Position numbers and translations under genes: made by a program | NCBI RefSeq assembly: GCF_002878395.1 | Contig: NC_061115.1 | Coordinates: 215,642,011-215,706,010, forward strand | Direction of reading: 5' to 3' | DNA from: Capsicum annuum | Lineage: Eukaryota; Streptophyta; Magnoliopsida; Solanales; Solanaceae | Length of the DNA stretch: 64,000 bases | Part shown: positions 12,144 through 22,065 of the stretch, one piece after another | Layout of the letters: each line of letters opens with the position of its first letter | Position numbering within the stretch: position 1 is the first letter of the stretch | The notes under the pieces: generated by a model | Told to the model about the DNA's origin: nothing | The model's input: only the letters and a program-made list of their open reading frames with translations | Database searches by the model: none

Positions 12144-12185
12144 GGGCTATTAGATCAGTGGTAGAGCGCAATCCTGATATATAAT
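12144..12185 (+). other. plastid trnI-GAU fragment (second copy, truncated)
   Basis: Starts with GGGCTATTAGATCAGTGGTAGAGCGC-like sequence, the 5' part of plastid tRNA-Ile(GAU), and stops just after the anticodon region. It is part of the duplicated block whose longer copy lies at 27711. It is too short and altered to be a tRNA gene. Confidence 0.7.
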
Positions 12186-12876
12186 GCTAATGAAGGTCAC
12201 ATCGAATTATTTATTGAAGTCCACAAAGTGGGATAAGCTTATCGAGGATGCAGACAAGGATAGAATCGCGCCCAGCTTGTATTACGATTTCTTAAATTCC
12301 ATTGTTCAATTGGGACGACGTTCACCCAAGCTGAACCAGATGGATCGTCAGAAGATAATTTTCAACCAAGCTAAGGAACGCGACATAAACATCAAAGGTA
12401 TCTTGTCAGCAGCTCAAATGCAACTAGTTGTAGCTACTTTATTAGTCACAGTCACCTTTGCAGCTGGTTTTACATTACCGGGAGGATTTGAAATCGATGC
12501 CAATAGCCCTAATAACGGGATGGCAGTTCTAATAATAAAAAAAAAAACAGCATTCCGTGCATTTGTTATAACGGATGCCATCGCCTTTGCATGCTCCGCT
12601 GGAGCTATATTCAGCTACTTCTATATGGCGACAAATCCTCGTCCAATGTCCTATCAGGATTTGGGTTATTTGTGGTCTCTCAGTAAAGTTGGAGCTAGAT
12701 CGCAGCTCGTGGCAATGTCAGCAGTTGTCATTGCATTAGTAACTGGTATGTATGCTACTTTAGCACATTCAGTTGGCCTCGCAGTTACTGTCTGTGCCAT
12801 CGGTTGCATCTCTTTCATTATGTACGTGTGGGCAGTGCTGAGGCCAGTATGCTGGATACGTGTAGCAAAAAAGTAA
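12186..12876 (+). pseudogene. truncated ankyrin/PGG protein gene copy with an open PGG half
   Basis: An open frame from 12184 to 12876 encodes 230 aa. Most of it is a PGG domain: the motif LPGGF near residue 95 and four hydrophobic membrane-spanning segments. It is a close paralog of the broken gene at 22066-24441. It lacks nearly all ankyrin repeats because of two internal deletions. One fuses the start of an ankyrin repeat (GCTAATGAAGG) to sequence 1.3 kb further on. The other removes 162 bp exactly in frame between two CAGACAA repeats. The ATG spans the junction with the block to the left, so it is a chance start. The PGG half has none of the stops or shifts seen in its paralog. I call it a pseudogene, but an expressed short membrane protein is possible. 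Confidence 0.65.
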
Positions 12877-13940
12877 TGTCTACGTACAAAAAGTAATTTT
12901 GACATGTATACTTCATGTAATTTTCTATATACATAATATAAACTTTCGACAAAGGATGCTCTTTACTGCATGTGGGTCATGTATCTTCTTAAAAGAGAAG
13001 CGTAGAGAGAGACACAAGTGTCAAGTCCACCTTCTGCACCTCGACTAATTCCATGAGGTATTTGCAATATACCCCCCCCCCCCCCCCCCCACCAACCACA
13101 TCAACAACCCCCAACACATGTACCGTGTAACTCTCAAAAGATTGGAAGAAATCACTTAATGTTTTTGCCTTTGCCGGGACATTCAGTTGGTCTCACCGTA
13201 CATATATATATTAGTAATATGTAAGAGAAAGACTCGTGCATTTAAATGTGAAGTGGGCGCAACGATTTCAAGTATTGGTAATTGAATTCCTAAAAATTAC
13301 AAATACAAGTAGAACGTTGAAGTGGGTGAAAATTCTAGGAGATCAAGATTTAAATGTGAGTTTACATATATAGCAAAAATGACGTAATAAACCTAGAAAA
13401 ATGATAACAACGTTATTCACAAGATTTAGACAAACCAACAATAGATTTATTTGCGATTCGAAAACTATAGTAAGCAAACTATACTAGATGGGATTGTACA
13501 TTTTTATGGACGGAACGACATTTAAGCTGGGCAAATGATTGAATTTGCTAGCAATGTGAAAGGAATAGCCTTAAATTTCGAAAATGAGAATGATTTTGCT
13601 TCTCTACAATTTGTAATTCCATATTTAGGTGTGCCATGAGGGAATATTGCTACGATGATCAAATGCACGCATTAATAATTTATGATAATCTATCTCCGCT
13701 ATATTCTTAGTAAACAGACAGAATATCATCAAATGTCATTATTACTATTATTATTACGCTGACCACCAGGTCGTGAGGATTTTGCAAGGGATATTTTCTA
13801 TTTACATCTCGACTCTTAGAAAGAGCAACCAAACAATCAAAATTAGACTGGCGCAAGTAGCTTAACCATCTTATCCCTCATTGAAACTATATCCATGTCA
13901 CACTGAAAACGCATATGTCAAAAACCCATGCAACAGTCAT
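12877..13940 (+). repeat. duplicated 3' flank of the PGG copy
   Basis: Noncoding. It matches 24442-25530 with substitutions and indels, including the phrases ACAAGTGTCAAGTCCACCTT and GCTGACCACCAGGTCGTGAG. It contains a 19-nt C homopolymer at 13072-13090 where the other copy has an interrupted C tract, and a fragment of the SINE family seen at 7098 near 13131. Confidence 0.8.
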
Positions 13941-14235
13941 ACCCAGGGTTTTGATCTAGTCGTAAGAGCGGACTTGTGAATTAGGCGCACGTGACATGTT
14001 CGAACCTTGCAACAGACAAAATCGTTAAACTTAGTGGAAAAGTATTTTGCCATGGCTTCTCCACTTCTAACATTTCTTTTTTGAATTGCTTTGAATTGTT
14101 TTTCTTTGTGCTGAAGGTCTATAAAAATTCAGAAACCTCTTTGCCTTCCAATGTAGGGGCAATATCTACGTATACTCTATCCTCCCCGAACCCCACTTGC
14201 GGAATATCACTGGGTATATTGTTGTTGTTGTACCA
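13941..14235 (+). mobile_element. tRNA-headed SINE with a TS-type tail
   Basis: The head at about 13950-14010 has a box A-like sequence (TAGTCGTAAGAGC) and a box B-like sequence (GTTCGAACCTT). The tail at 14135-14235 is TS type and ends in TTG repeats. The same arrangement lies at 25530-25812, next to another PGG copy, so the insertion predates that duplication. Confidence 0.6.
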
Positions 14236-14471
14236 TGAATTATTTAGTGAAGGTACATTGGGTCTATAGCATTGTCGGTGACGGAAAAAATGATCTCCTG
14301 TGACCACTTATAATTTGGATAGAAGAAAATGATCTTACATACATAGATAAAGGCATTGGGTAAAAACTGAAATATGTAGTTGAATTATATATTTGCAAGA
14401 AATAATTACAAGTAGTAGCTAGCATTCACGTCTCTCTACTGGCTTACATTCTTCATCTTACTCTCATCACA

Positions 14472-14860
14472 TCACACATATCTAAAACTATAAATAAAAA
14501 CCAAGAAGTACAATAAAATAGAGAGGCAATCTATGGAACAGACAGTAACGGCAAGACCAAGTGAATGTGATAAAGTAGCAAACATACCAGTTGCGAATGC
14601 AATTACAACAGCCAACATTGACAAGCACAGAAAAATACTTGCATGACCATAAAGCTTCTGTATAAGTTTTTTATGTTGAGGTCTTGTACTTACATTTGCC
14701 ATGAGGAAGTAGATGAATATGGCAACAGCTGAGATTGTGAAGGCAATGGCGTTGGAAACAACAAATGCACGAAATGCTGTTTTCCTTATTAGAATAGCCA
14801 TCCCTTGATTATATTTATGGCTATCGGGGCCGCTCTCAAAACCTCCTGGCAATTTTAGAA
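14472..14860 (-). pseudogene. PGG-domain exon fragment
   Basis: The minus strand encodes 126 aa of a PGG exon: PGGFESG, three or four hydrophobic helices and the C-terminus. The closest relative is the third exon of the intact gene at 20594-18457. Homology stops abruptly at the PGG motif near 14857, so the first transmembrane segment, all ankyrin repeats and the promoter are missing. The remaining frame is open. Confidence 0.8.
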
Positions 14861-14911
14861 ATTAGAACAAATACATTATCTTTATAATGATGAAATCCAC
14901 TTGTCACCTAT

Positions 14912-15036
14912 ATTGCGCGGACTCTTCACTTTTGATGCCGCACCCGCGTCGGATTCTCCCAAAAATACACTACTTTTGGAGAATCCGGCACGCACCTGCT
15001 GACAATTTTGGAGAGTCCGAGCAACATAGCTCGTCA
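14912..15036. mobile_element. foldback MITE
   Basis: The ends are inverted: a left end like CTATATTGCGCGGACTCTTC and a right end like GAGAGTCCGAGCAACATAG. The centre is palindromic around TACACTACTTTTGG. The same short family recurs near 28705, 59015 and 60085. It separates two minus-strand PGG fragments. Confidence 0.7.
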
Positions 15037-15122
15037 CGCATTGGCAGCTCTGTTCTGGTTTCTTTCACTATGCTTCTTTTTTTTTTTTTTTTTTTAAGAC
15101 CAATTGATCCAGCAAAGCCAAG

Positions 15123-15575
15123 CTACATATACAAAGAGAAACCGACAACAACAGCGACAGTAACAGCGATACCAACTGAATGTGCTAACGTAACATACAT
15201 ACCAGTTGCAAATGCAATTACAACCGATGTCATCGACAGAAGCTGCAACATAGTTGCAACCATATAAAGACGGACAATAAGCGAGAACTCTTTTTCAGAT
15301 GATACTGCATTTGTCGCCATGGAAAACTAGGCGAATACATCAGCAGAGGAGCATGCAAACGCGATAGCATTCGAAACAACAAATGCACGAAACACTGCTT
15401 TTTTTATTAGATTCACCATCCCTTTATTAGGGCTATTAGTATCGCTATCAAAACCACCTGGTAACGTGAAACCAGCTGTGAAGGTCACTGTCATTAATAA
15501 CGTTGCCACAACTAAATGCATTTCAGTTGTCTTCATAATATTTTCGACTATTCTTTCTTCTCGATCACCCCCCCG
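15123..15575 (-). pseudogene. second PGG-domain pseudogene fragment
   Basis: The minus-strand reading gives a PGG exon of a different subtype, with FTLPGGFDSD and the downstream helices, closer to the plus-strand copies at 12 and 24 kb. A TAG stop at 15329-15327 breaks the frame where paralogs have Tyr (SYFYMATN); the same frame resumes immediately. The end is truncated. An 18-nt T-rich run abuts the lost C-terminus near 15077. Confidence 0.75.
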
Positions 15576-15814
15576 ACTCCATCTCTGGTAGCGACTGCAT
15601 CATCCTTCTCGCACCTAGAATGTGCGAGAAGACTTTATCTACAATGTGGAAGACCATTCTTTTTTATTTAAATAGCTATGCAATTATCCAAAATTATGAT
15701 CTTGGTATATGTATAAGTCCTTTGCTTTCTCAACATTATATGGGAAAACAATTAGACTCTTCATCCTCAAGTATCTGTTGAGTCGTACATCTTTCCTTTT
15801 TGAAAAGAAATACT

Positions 15815-16090
15815 CTCTCCGTTTCAACTTGTTTTGCTTACTTTCCATTTTATCCGTTTCAATTTGTTTGGCTTACTTTCCATTTTAGTCTGTTTAAAGA
15901 ACGACACTTTCCCTTTTTAGCAACTCTGTAGTTTCAGCTTTCCATGTGACAGGTTTAAGACTGACACTTTCCCTTTTTAGCAACTTTTTTGTTTCAACTT
16001 TCCACGTGACAGGTTTAAGGGTGACACTTGCATTTTTTAGCAGCTTTTTAATTTCAACTTTCCACGTGACAGGTTTAAGACCACAAAATT
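15815..16090 (+). repeat. Stowaway-like MITE with a triplicated 60-bp unit
   Basis: The left end has the motif CTCTCTCCGTTTCAACTTG, a common MITE end. Three 60-bp units follow at 15901-15960, 15961-16020 and 16021-16080, each containing GACACTT....TTTTTAGCA and CAACTTTCCACGTGACAGG. Units 2 and 3 are the more alike. No matching right end is evident. Confidence 0.65.
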
Positions 16091-16713
16091 AGACTCTTCA
16101 TCCCCAACTTGTATATGAATCTTATAAGTTAACTAACCTGAATAAATAAAACATCTATACACTTAAACACTAGACTTAAGAAGCTCAGGGAAGGTCGAAA
16201 AAAGAATTAAGTAGTACCATTTTTTGCCTTCGACCCCAAGAAAGGCATTTGTTATTTGCCTAGATTGGAAGAAAGGAATTTGCTAACCAAACTATGTCGA
16301 AAATACTTTTTACGCTATCATGTTATATCGAAATGCACTAACAGTTAATTGTCCTGGTCAAGCATGGCATGATAACAACTTGCAACAATCAATTTAATTC
16401 AGCAATATTAGAACATACATGGGCGAATTCACAATGTTGGTTTTATGGATTCACCATCTGAATCTAATAATTTTTGCCAGATCCTGTATATATATATTAA
16501 GAAATCACTGAATATCTATAAATATTTTGACTAAAGAACCCATAAATTTTTAAGTTATGCACAACGGAATTTACTACCGGAAACCAAACACTGTATCAGT
16601 TATACAGAGATTATATATTCATAAACAGATAAAAGGCATGTAAATTGCAAACACAGTATTCTCGACATGAATATGTATATATGTGTGAGTCTCTGTGTGT
16701 GTTGCTGATAACG
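16091..16713. other. intergenic DNA between PGG fragments
   Basis: I see no gene or recognisable element in this AT-rich stretch. Confidence 0.4.
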
Positions 16714-16885
16714 TTGGAGTAACTGGTAAAGTTGTTGTCATGTGACCAGAAGGTCACGTGTTCAAGCCTTGGAAACAGCTAGCAGAAATGCAAGGTAAGT
16801 CTGCGTCTAATACACCCTTGTGCTGGGCCCTTCCCTGGACCGTGCGCATAACGGAAGCTTTAATGCACCGGGCTACCCTTTTGTG
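16714..16885 (+). mobile_element. Au-type SINE
   Basis: It starts with TGGAGTAACTGGTAAAGTTG (box A region), has box B-like AGGTCACGTGTTCAAGCC, and ends TGCACCGGGCTACCCTTT. This is the full consensus layout of the angiosperm Au SINE. Four copies occur in the window, all on the plus strand. Confidence 0.85.
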
Positions 16886-17329
16886 AGTATGTTAGTTAGA
16901 GCGGGAGAGGAAGAGAGAAAAGTTGCTCTAACTGTCAACGAATATAATATCTTGAATCCATAATTTCTAAAGTACAATAAGTGCAGCTTTAAGAATTTCG
17001 AAGCTTGAATCTTTCAAGTTTAAGTCCTACAGATGACGGTCTTTATCTATGTCTGGAACTTCGGATAGCATGTATCCTGGAAATTTCATTGCATCTTTCA
17101 AGGCACATTTCTTATCGCATAAGCGAAATTGTCTCAAAAGACCTATAAACTCTCGAAGTTTATGGAAACTTAGCGAAAAATAGGACATAACGGAAGAAAA
17201 AGATGATCATATAGGAGATACCATTTAGTTGGGAATATGTTTAAGCCAAGTTAGTAAGGCTACTCATTATAATATGGTGTTAGTAGTTGTTAAAGGTGCT
17301 GCAAGAGGAATTAACCTCGCCTACACGTA

Positions 17330-17770
17330 ATGCATGTTTAGTAATAGGTCTTTAGATGCATGGATTATAATTCATGTTGTCCAGACAAGAACTCATGTTC
17401 AGAAGATAAAAGTCACGGATATGAGTAAGCTAAGATGGATATGTGGGACTAAGAGATAGGATTAGAAATGAAGATATTCGAGTATGAGTGGCCTTGATGA
17501 AGAACAAGATGCGGCAAGCGAGACCGAGATGGTCCAGGCATGTAAAGAGGAGAGGAGCCGATGCCCCACTGTGGAGGTGCGAGAGATTGGCTATGAATGG
17601 TTTCAAGAGAGAGAGAGTAGATCGAAGAAGTATTGGGAAGAGTTGATTAGACAAGACTTGATGTAGTTTCAGCTAACTGGGGGCATGACCTAAGACAGGA
17701 AGTTATGGAGGACACGAGTCCGGTAGAGTTCTCTCGCTTTTCCTTCCATACAAGTTAGTCGTAGTACTAC
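17330..17770 (+). mobile_element. RTE-type LINE fragment, C-terminal coding part
   Basis: The plus-strand reading is interrupted by stops and shifts. It contains KLRWICG, a GRPKKYW-like remnant ([14 protein letters not shown]) and a DRKLWR-like remnant, all from the end of a plant RTE ORF. It is a dead fragment. No TS tail follows directly. Confidence 0.7.
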
Positions 17771-17890
17771 TCTTGTAGCTTCTCTTCAATTTCTATAATT
17801 ATCTATTACTCTTTTATACTTCAATTATCATAGTATTTTGTTGTAGTTACTATTCTTTTTTTTAAGACTGCTTTGTCATGCTCTCTGTAA

Positions 17891-18010
17891 CCATGGAGTA
17901 ATTGGTAAAGTTGTTGCCATGTGACCAGGAGGTCATGGGTTCAAGCGTTGGAAACAACCTCCGACAGAACTGCAAGGGGAAACTTTAGTGCACTGGGCTG
18001 CGCTATTTTT
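17891..18010 (+). mobile_element. Au-type SINE with an internal deletion
   Basis: The head (TGGAGTAATTGGTAAAGTTG, then GACCAGGAGGTCATGGGTTC) joins almost directly to the 3' end (AACTTTAGTGCACTGGGCTG). About 55 bp of the middle are missing compared with the copy at 59454. Confidence 0.8.
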
Positions 18011-18016
18011 TTGTCA

Positions 18017-18300
18017 TACACTCTATAGAATTTTGTAATGGCTTCTCCACTTCTAACATTTTTTTTTTTGAATTGTTTTTCCTTGCGCTGAAGGTCCATC
18101 AAAATTTGGAAACCTCTTTGCCTCCCAATGTAGGGGTAAGATCTGCATATACTCTATCCTCCCCAAACTCCACTTGTGGAATATCACTGGATATATTGTT
18201 GTTGTTGTACCATGAATTATTTAGTGAAGATACGTTGGTTCTGTAGCATTGTCGTTGACGGAAAAAATGATCTCCTGGGACCACTTATAATTTGAATAGA
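18017..18300 (+). repeat. third copy of the PGG 3' flank with a TS tail
   Basis: It matches 14040-14320 and 25625-25880 and carries the same TS-type tail (18100-18213), followed by TACCATGAATTATTTAGTGA. It lies directly downstream of the intact minus-strand ankyrin/PGG gene, as the other copies lie downstream of their PGG fragments. Confidence 0.8.
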
Positions 18301-18456
18301 AGAAAATGATCTTACATAGATTGTTATATCATGTGATAAAGGATGTATAACTAAAATAACATGTAATGGACTAAAAAAAAAAATCTGTCATATGTAATTC
18401 AAGGTATTGGGTAAAAACTGAAAAATGTACAAGTAGTAGCTAGCATTCATGTCTCT

Positions 18457-20594
18457 CTACTGGCTTATATTCTTCATCTTACTATAATAGATATTTAAAT
18501 ATCTACCAATATAAATAGCAACCAAGAAGTACAATAAAATAGGGAGGCAATCTATGGAACAGACAGTAACGGCAAGACCAAGTGAATGTGATAAAGTAGC
18601 AAACATACCAGTTGCGAATGCAATTACAACAGCCAACATTGACAAGCACAGAAAATTACTTGCACGACCATAAAGCTTCTGGATAAGTTTTTCATGTCGA
18701 GGTAATGTACTTGCATTTGCCATGATGAAGTAGATGAATATGGCAAAAGCTGAGAATGTGAAGGCAATGGCATCGGAAATAACAAATGCACGAAATGTTG
18801 TTTTCCTTATTAGAATCGCCATCCCTTTATTAGGGCTATCTGGGTCGCTCTCAAAACCTCCTGGCAATGTGATACCAGCGGCGAAAGTGACTGTCATTAT
18901 CAAAGTGGCCACAACAATATGGAGTTGAGTTGACTTCATGATACTTTCAACTTCTGTTTGATCTATCTTATTAGCTTTATCGTGATCATCTTCCCTCAGT
19001 TGCATTTTGACTCCTGTTCTCGTTTCATCATTTGGATTGGGAATGTACTCGTACTTCCGATTTACCTCAAATTCACGTTTTCCAAATTGGCCAATGCTAC
19101 ACAAATCCTCCACCAATATCTCCTATTTTCATCAATAGTATAGTTTATATTGAGTCATTCTTATTCTACTCTGGCAAGGACAAAATAAGTTCAGTAGTTA
19201 TCTGAAAATTCCTTCAAATAGTATCGAACATGATATTTCAGATAATTTGCATATAGTACGGAGGCATTTCAATATTTCACCAGCATATACTCAAGTGCAA
19301 CAAGTATTTGAAAAACAAATCTGCGGCCGCTTACCTTCTCTGTTGTCGCTTCGCATGACAATGCTATATCAAGTGGGGTCTGGTTTTGTTTGTTAAATGA
19401 CATCTTCTTTGCTCTAGGATGGTATATTAATTCAGGAATATGGATACCAGAGGCAGCAAGCAAATGGAGAGGAGTGTTACCGTCACTGTCTGGCTCATCA
19501 ACAAGGCTGTCGCACTTATCAGAGTCTAATAAGAAGCGGACTACCTCATCTTCATAGTTCAATACGGAAACATGAAGAGCATTTTGATTGTCTCTGTTAA
19601 GCGTATCCCAACAATCAGGGCAGTGATTTAATAGCTCATTGATCATGTTTACATCACCTTCACTGGCTGCAATGTGAATTGCTGTCGTCCAATCATTTTC
19701 ACCGCCTGCCGGAAGGTACACTAAGGATTTTTTCCACCTAAGCATATCAGAAACTACGTCTTTCAATCCTAATTTAACAGCATAGTGCAGTGAATTCCAA
19801 CCCCATAAGTCAAGTTCCTCGCATAAAGGCTTATTCCAACGCCATAGTGATCTAAAGCAATCTGGATGTGTCAACACGATAAATGCATAAATAAAGGGTT
19901 AGATCTTCTCGCAAATATAGTTTCACAACAGACTTTACGAAATCATCAACAGATTATGGGAAAGTCAACTGAAATGAGACACTGATACAGCAAATAACAA
20001 AAATTATGTACCTTTGTGTTCATGAATTATTGCTGCATGCAGCGGCGTTCTATTAGATGGACCTGCAGCATAAGTTGGTTTCTTGCAGAATTCCAAGATA
20101 TTTATCAAAGCATCATGAAAACCAGATTCAGCTGCCAGATACAGTGGTGTCTCCTGTGCATGGTTAGGCGGAAATTCAAATTCAGGATCTTCTTTCACCA
20201 AGAGCTTAACCACATCTAGATGTTGGCTCCTCACGGCCTTGTGCAACGCTGTATCTCCACTAGCATCCATCATCCTTGTGAGTTTCTCCTTAGTATTATG
20301 ATCTTCGACACATTCAAGTAGCGCACGTACTACTTCAGTGTGCCCTTCATTAGATGCTATGTGCAGAGCGGTTTCATTTTTCTTGTTTTGACAGCATAAC
20401 AATGCCGGAGTAATCTTAAGGACTTCTCTCGCGAAATGGGAGTTGCCATAGAGGGCTGCGACATGGAGGACCGTGTTGCCCTTTGGAGTGACTTGGTAGC
20501 CGCTTTCCTCATCCATTTTCAGATGATCAGCAAGTAGAAAATTGGCATCACCGATATTGCCTCTCATCGCAGCATTATACAGGGTCGGATCCAT
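18457..20594 (-). CDS. ankyrin-repeat protein with PGG domain (ACD6/ITN1-like)
   Basis: Three minus-strand exons, 20594-20012, 19861-19335 and 19122-18457, join in frame with GT-AG borders to give 1,776 nt and 591 aa, a usual length for this family. Exons 1 and 2 encode about nine ankyrin repeats (for example GNTVLHVAALYGN, NETALHIASNEGH, GDTALHKAVRS, DWTTAIHIAASEG, GNTPLHLLAASG). Exon 3 carries a charged linker and the PGG domain: the PGG triplet at residues 457-459 after a first hydrophobic segment, then three more, so the C-terminus is membrane-bound. Known relatives act in immunity (ACD6) or salt and ROS signalling (ITN1); which role applies here cannot be read. It is the only intact member of the local cluster and the likely source of the fragments at 14.5 and 26 kb. 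No lesion is visible. Confidence 0.88.
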
Positions 20595-20902
20595 TCCTTT
20601 TGATTTGGTGTTTTATCCAAAATCTCCCAATGATAATCCTGTGAGTCCTTTGCTTTCTCTGAATGAAACATTATTATATAGGAAAAACTAATTAGATTCT
20701 TAATGAATCTCAAAGAAGAAAGAGATCTGGTGCTTGCCTTGATCACAAGAAAGGGATTTTGATGATTTCGTATTTCGCATTCATGTCAAAACAACCCACT
20801 CCGATCGCACATATGGCTTACTCTAGTAAATGAAATAAAAAAACCATGACCATGTTATACAGTAAGAAATTCATATTAATTTTGAAACGAGATGTTGATG
20901 AC
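20595..20902. other. 5' flank of the ankyrin/PGG gene
   Basis: Presumed promoter and leader of the minus-strand gene. No firm TATA box was assigned. It ends at the TRIM insertion. Confidence 0.35.
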
Positions 20903-21229
20903 TGTTGGAGTCCCACATCGGTGGGTTAAAGGGTCCTTGGTCTCCTTATAAGGTCTTGGGCAATCCTCCCCTCATGAGCTAGCTTTTGAGGTTGAGTTAG
21001 GTCCAAGGTCCATTCCTTAATCATGGTATTAAGGTCAGGCCCACCCAGTTCATTGTTTTCGATGTTTCGCCCCCCGTCTTATATTGCCCACGCTCTAGAT
21101 GTCCAGCCCTAGGTGTGCGGGGGTGTTGGAGTCCCACATTGGTGGGTTAAAGGGTCCTTGGTCTCCTTATATGGTCTTAGGCAACTAGCTTTTGAGGTTG
21201 AGTTAGGCCCAACGTCCATCTCTATATCA
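20903..21229 (+). mobile_element. complete TRIM retrotransposon with a 5-bp TSD
   Basis: The LTRs at 20903-21023 and 21124-21229 both begin TGTTGGAGTCCCACAT and end ATCA. The 3' copy lacks about 15 bp. TGGTATTAAGG follows the first LTR, resembling the initiator-methionine tRNA primer site TGGTATCAGAGC, and a GGGGG purine run precedes the second LTR. The target-site duplication ATGAC is perfect at 20898-20902 and 21230-21234. At 327 bp it has no coding capacity and would need enzymes in trans. Confidence 0.85.
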
Positions 21230-21234
21230 ATGAC

Positions 21235-21659
21235 ACATCTATCACTCAAGTACATTATACAAAAAGGTTGAAGACATAGTCTCTATGTAAGTTATGTAGG
21301 AAGTTTCAGATCACAAGGCCCATTCTTTCACCAAAGCAACGGTACTTCTTATTAACGCGCAATAGTAGCTTACTCTTGTAGCATCTTTATCAACTTCCAA
21401 CGCCAAATTGCATGACTAACACATTAGGATGCTGCGACATACTCGACTCTACAAGTTAAGAAAGGAACCAAAAAAAGAAATAAGAGTAAAACAAGAGAAT
21501 ATCATCATAGGTTGCTTCTTAGGCGCCAAAGTGAATGTCATTTCTCCAAAAGAAAAGATTGCAGTGTAAAGCATCTATTTTACATGGCCTTATCCTGCAT
21601 TTCTGCAAGAGTCTGCATTATAAAGCATTGAATTTGTAATACGAAGAGATTTTGGTAAA
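21235..21659. other. intergenic, no feature recognised
   Basis: I see no gene, repeat family or regulatory site I can support here. Confidence 0.4.
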
Positions 21660-21822
21660 ACTTGATTTTGCTGCCATGTGACCAGGAGGTCACGGGTTCA
21701 AGCCTTGGAAACAGCCTCTGGAAGGAATGCAAGGTAAGGCTGCATACAATACACCCTTGTTGTGGGGCCCTTCCCTGACCTGCGCATAGCCGGAGCTTTA
21801 GTGCACCGGGCAGCCCTTCTAT
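21660..21822 (+). mobile_element. Au-type SINE, 5' truncated
   Basis: It begins within the head at TTGCTGCCATGTGACCAGG, keeps box B (GGTCACGGGTTCAAGCC), and ends TTTAGTGCACCGGGCAGCCC. Confidence 0.8.
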
Positions 21823-22065
21823 CATTTTCAATTAGTTAGTCTTGTTTGTATTGGAAAAGGAGTCATGACAAGATCTTAAATAGTAAAAAGATGTTTTTAT
21901 TCATGTTTGTTTTTCTTTACAAATTCCTTTCTTCTGATCAAAGCAAACAATAAGTACCTTTCTTTTGAACAAAGGCAAAGATCTGTGTGGTGTTCTGAAT
22001 AAATCTATATAATGTTTCATCCAGAGAAAGCAAACAACTCAGTAAACCAAATAAAAGAAACAAAA

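Larger units (their letters stand above)
11281..12185 (-). repeat. duplicated block copied from the acidic-protein gene (3' flank, last exon, part of intron 2)
   Basis: This block matches 26911-27752 closely over its length. It includes the last exon of the acidic-protein gene (copy at 11814-11681), its 3' flank and part of intron 2. The match stops inside a plastid-derived trnI fragment at 12185, where the sequence switches to an ankyrin/PGG gene copy. The left limit is near 11281. Confidence 0.85.

Noticed and set aside
19269..19334. Extension of ankyrin exon 2 past 19335
   Set aside because: The frame stays open (VSGRRFVFQ..) but the GTAAGC donor at 19334 and the in-frame exon 3 at 19122 fit the known gene structure better; the extension would drop the PGG domain.
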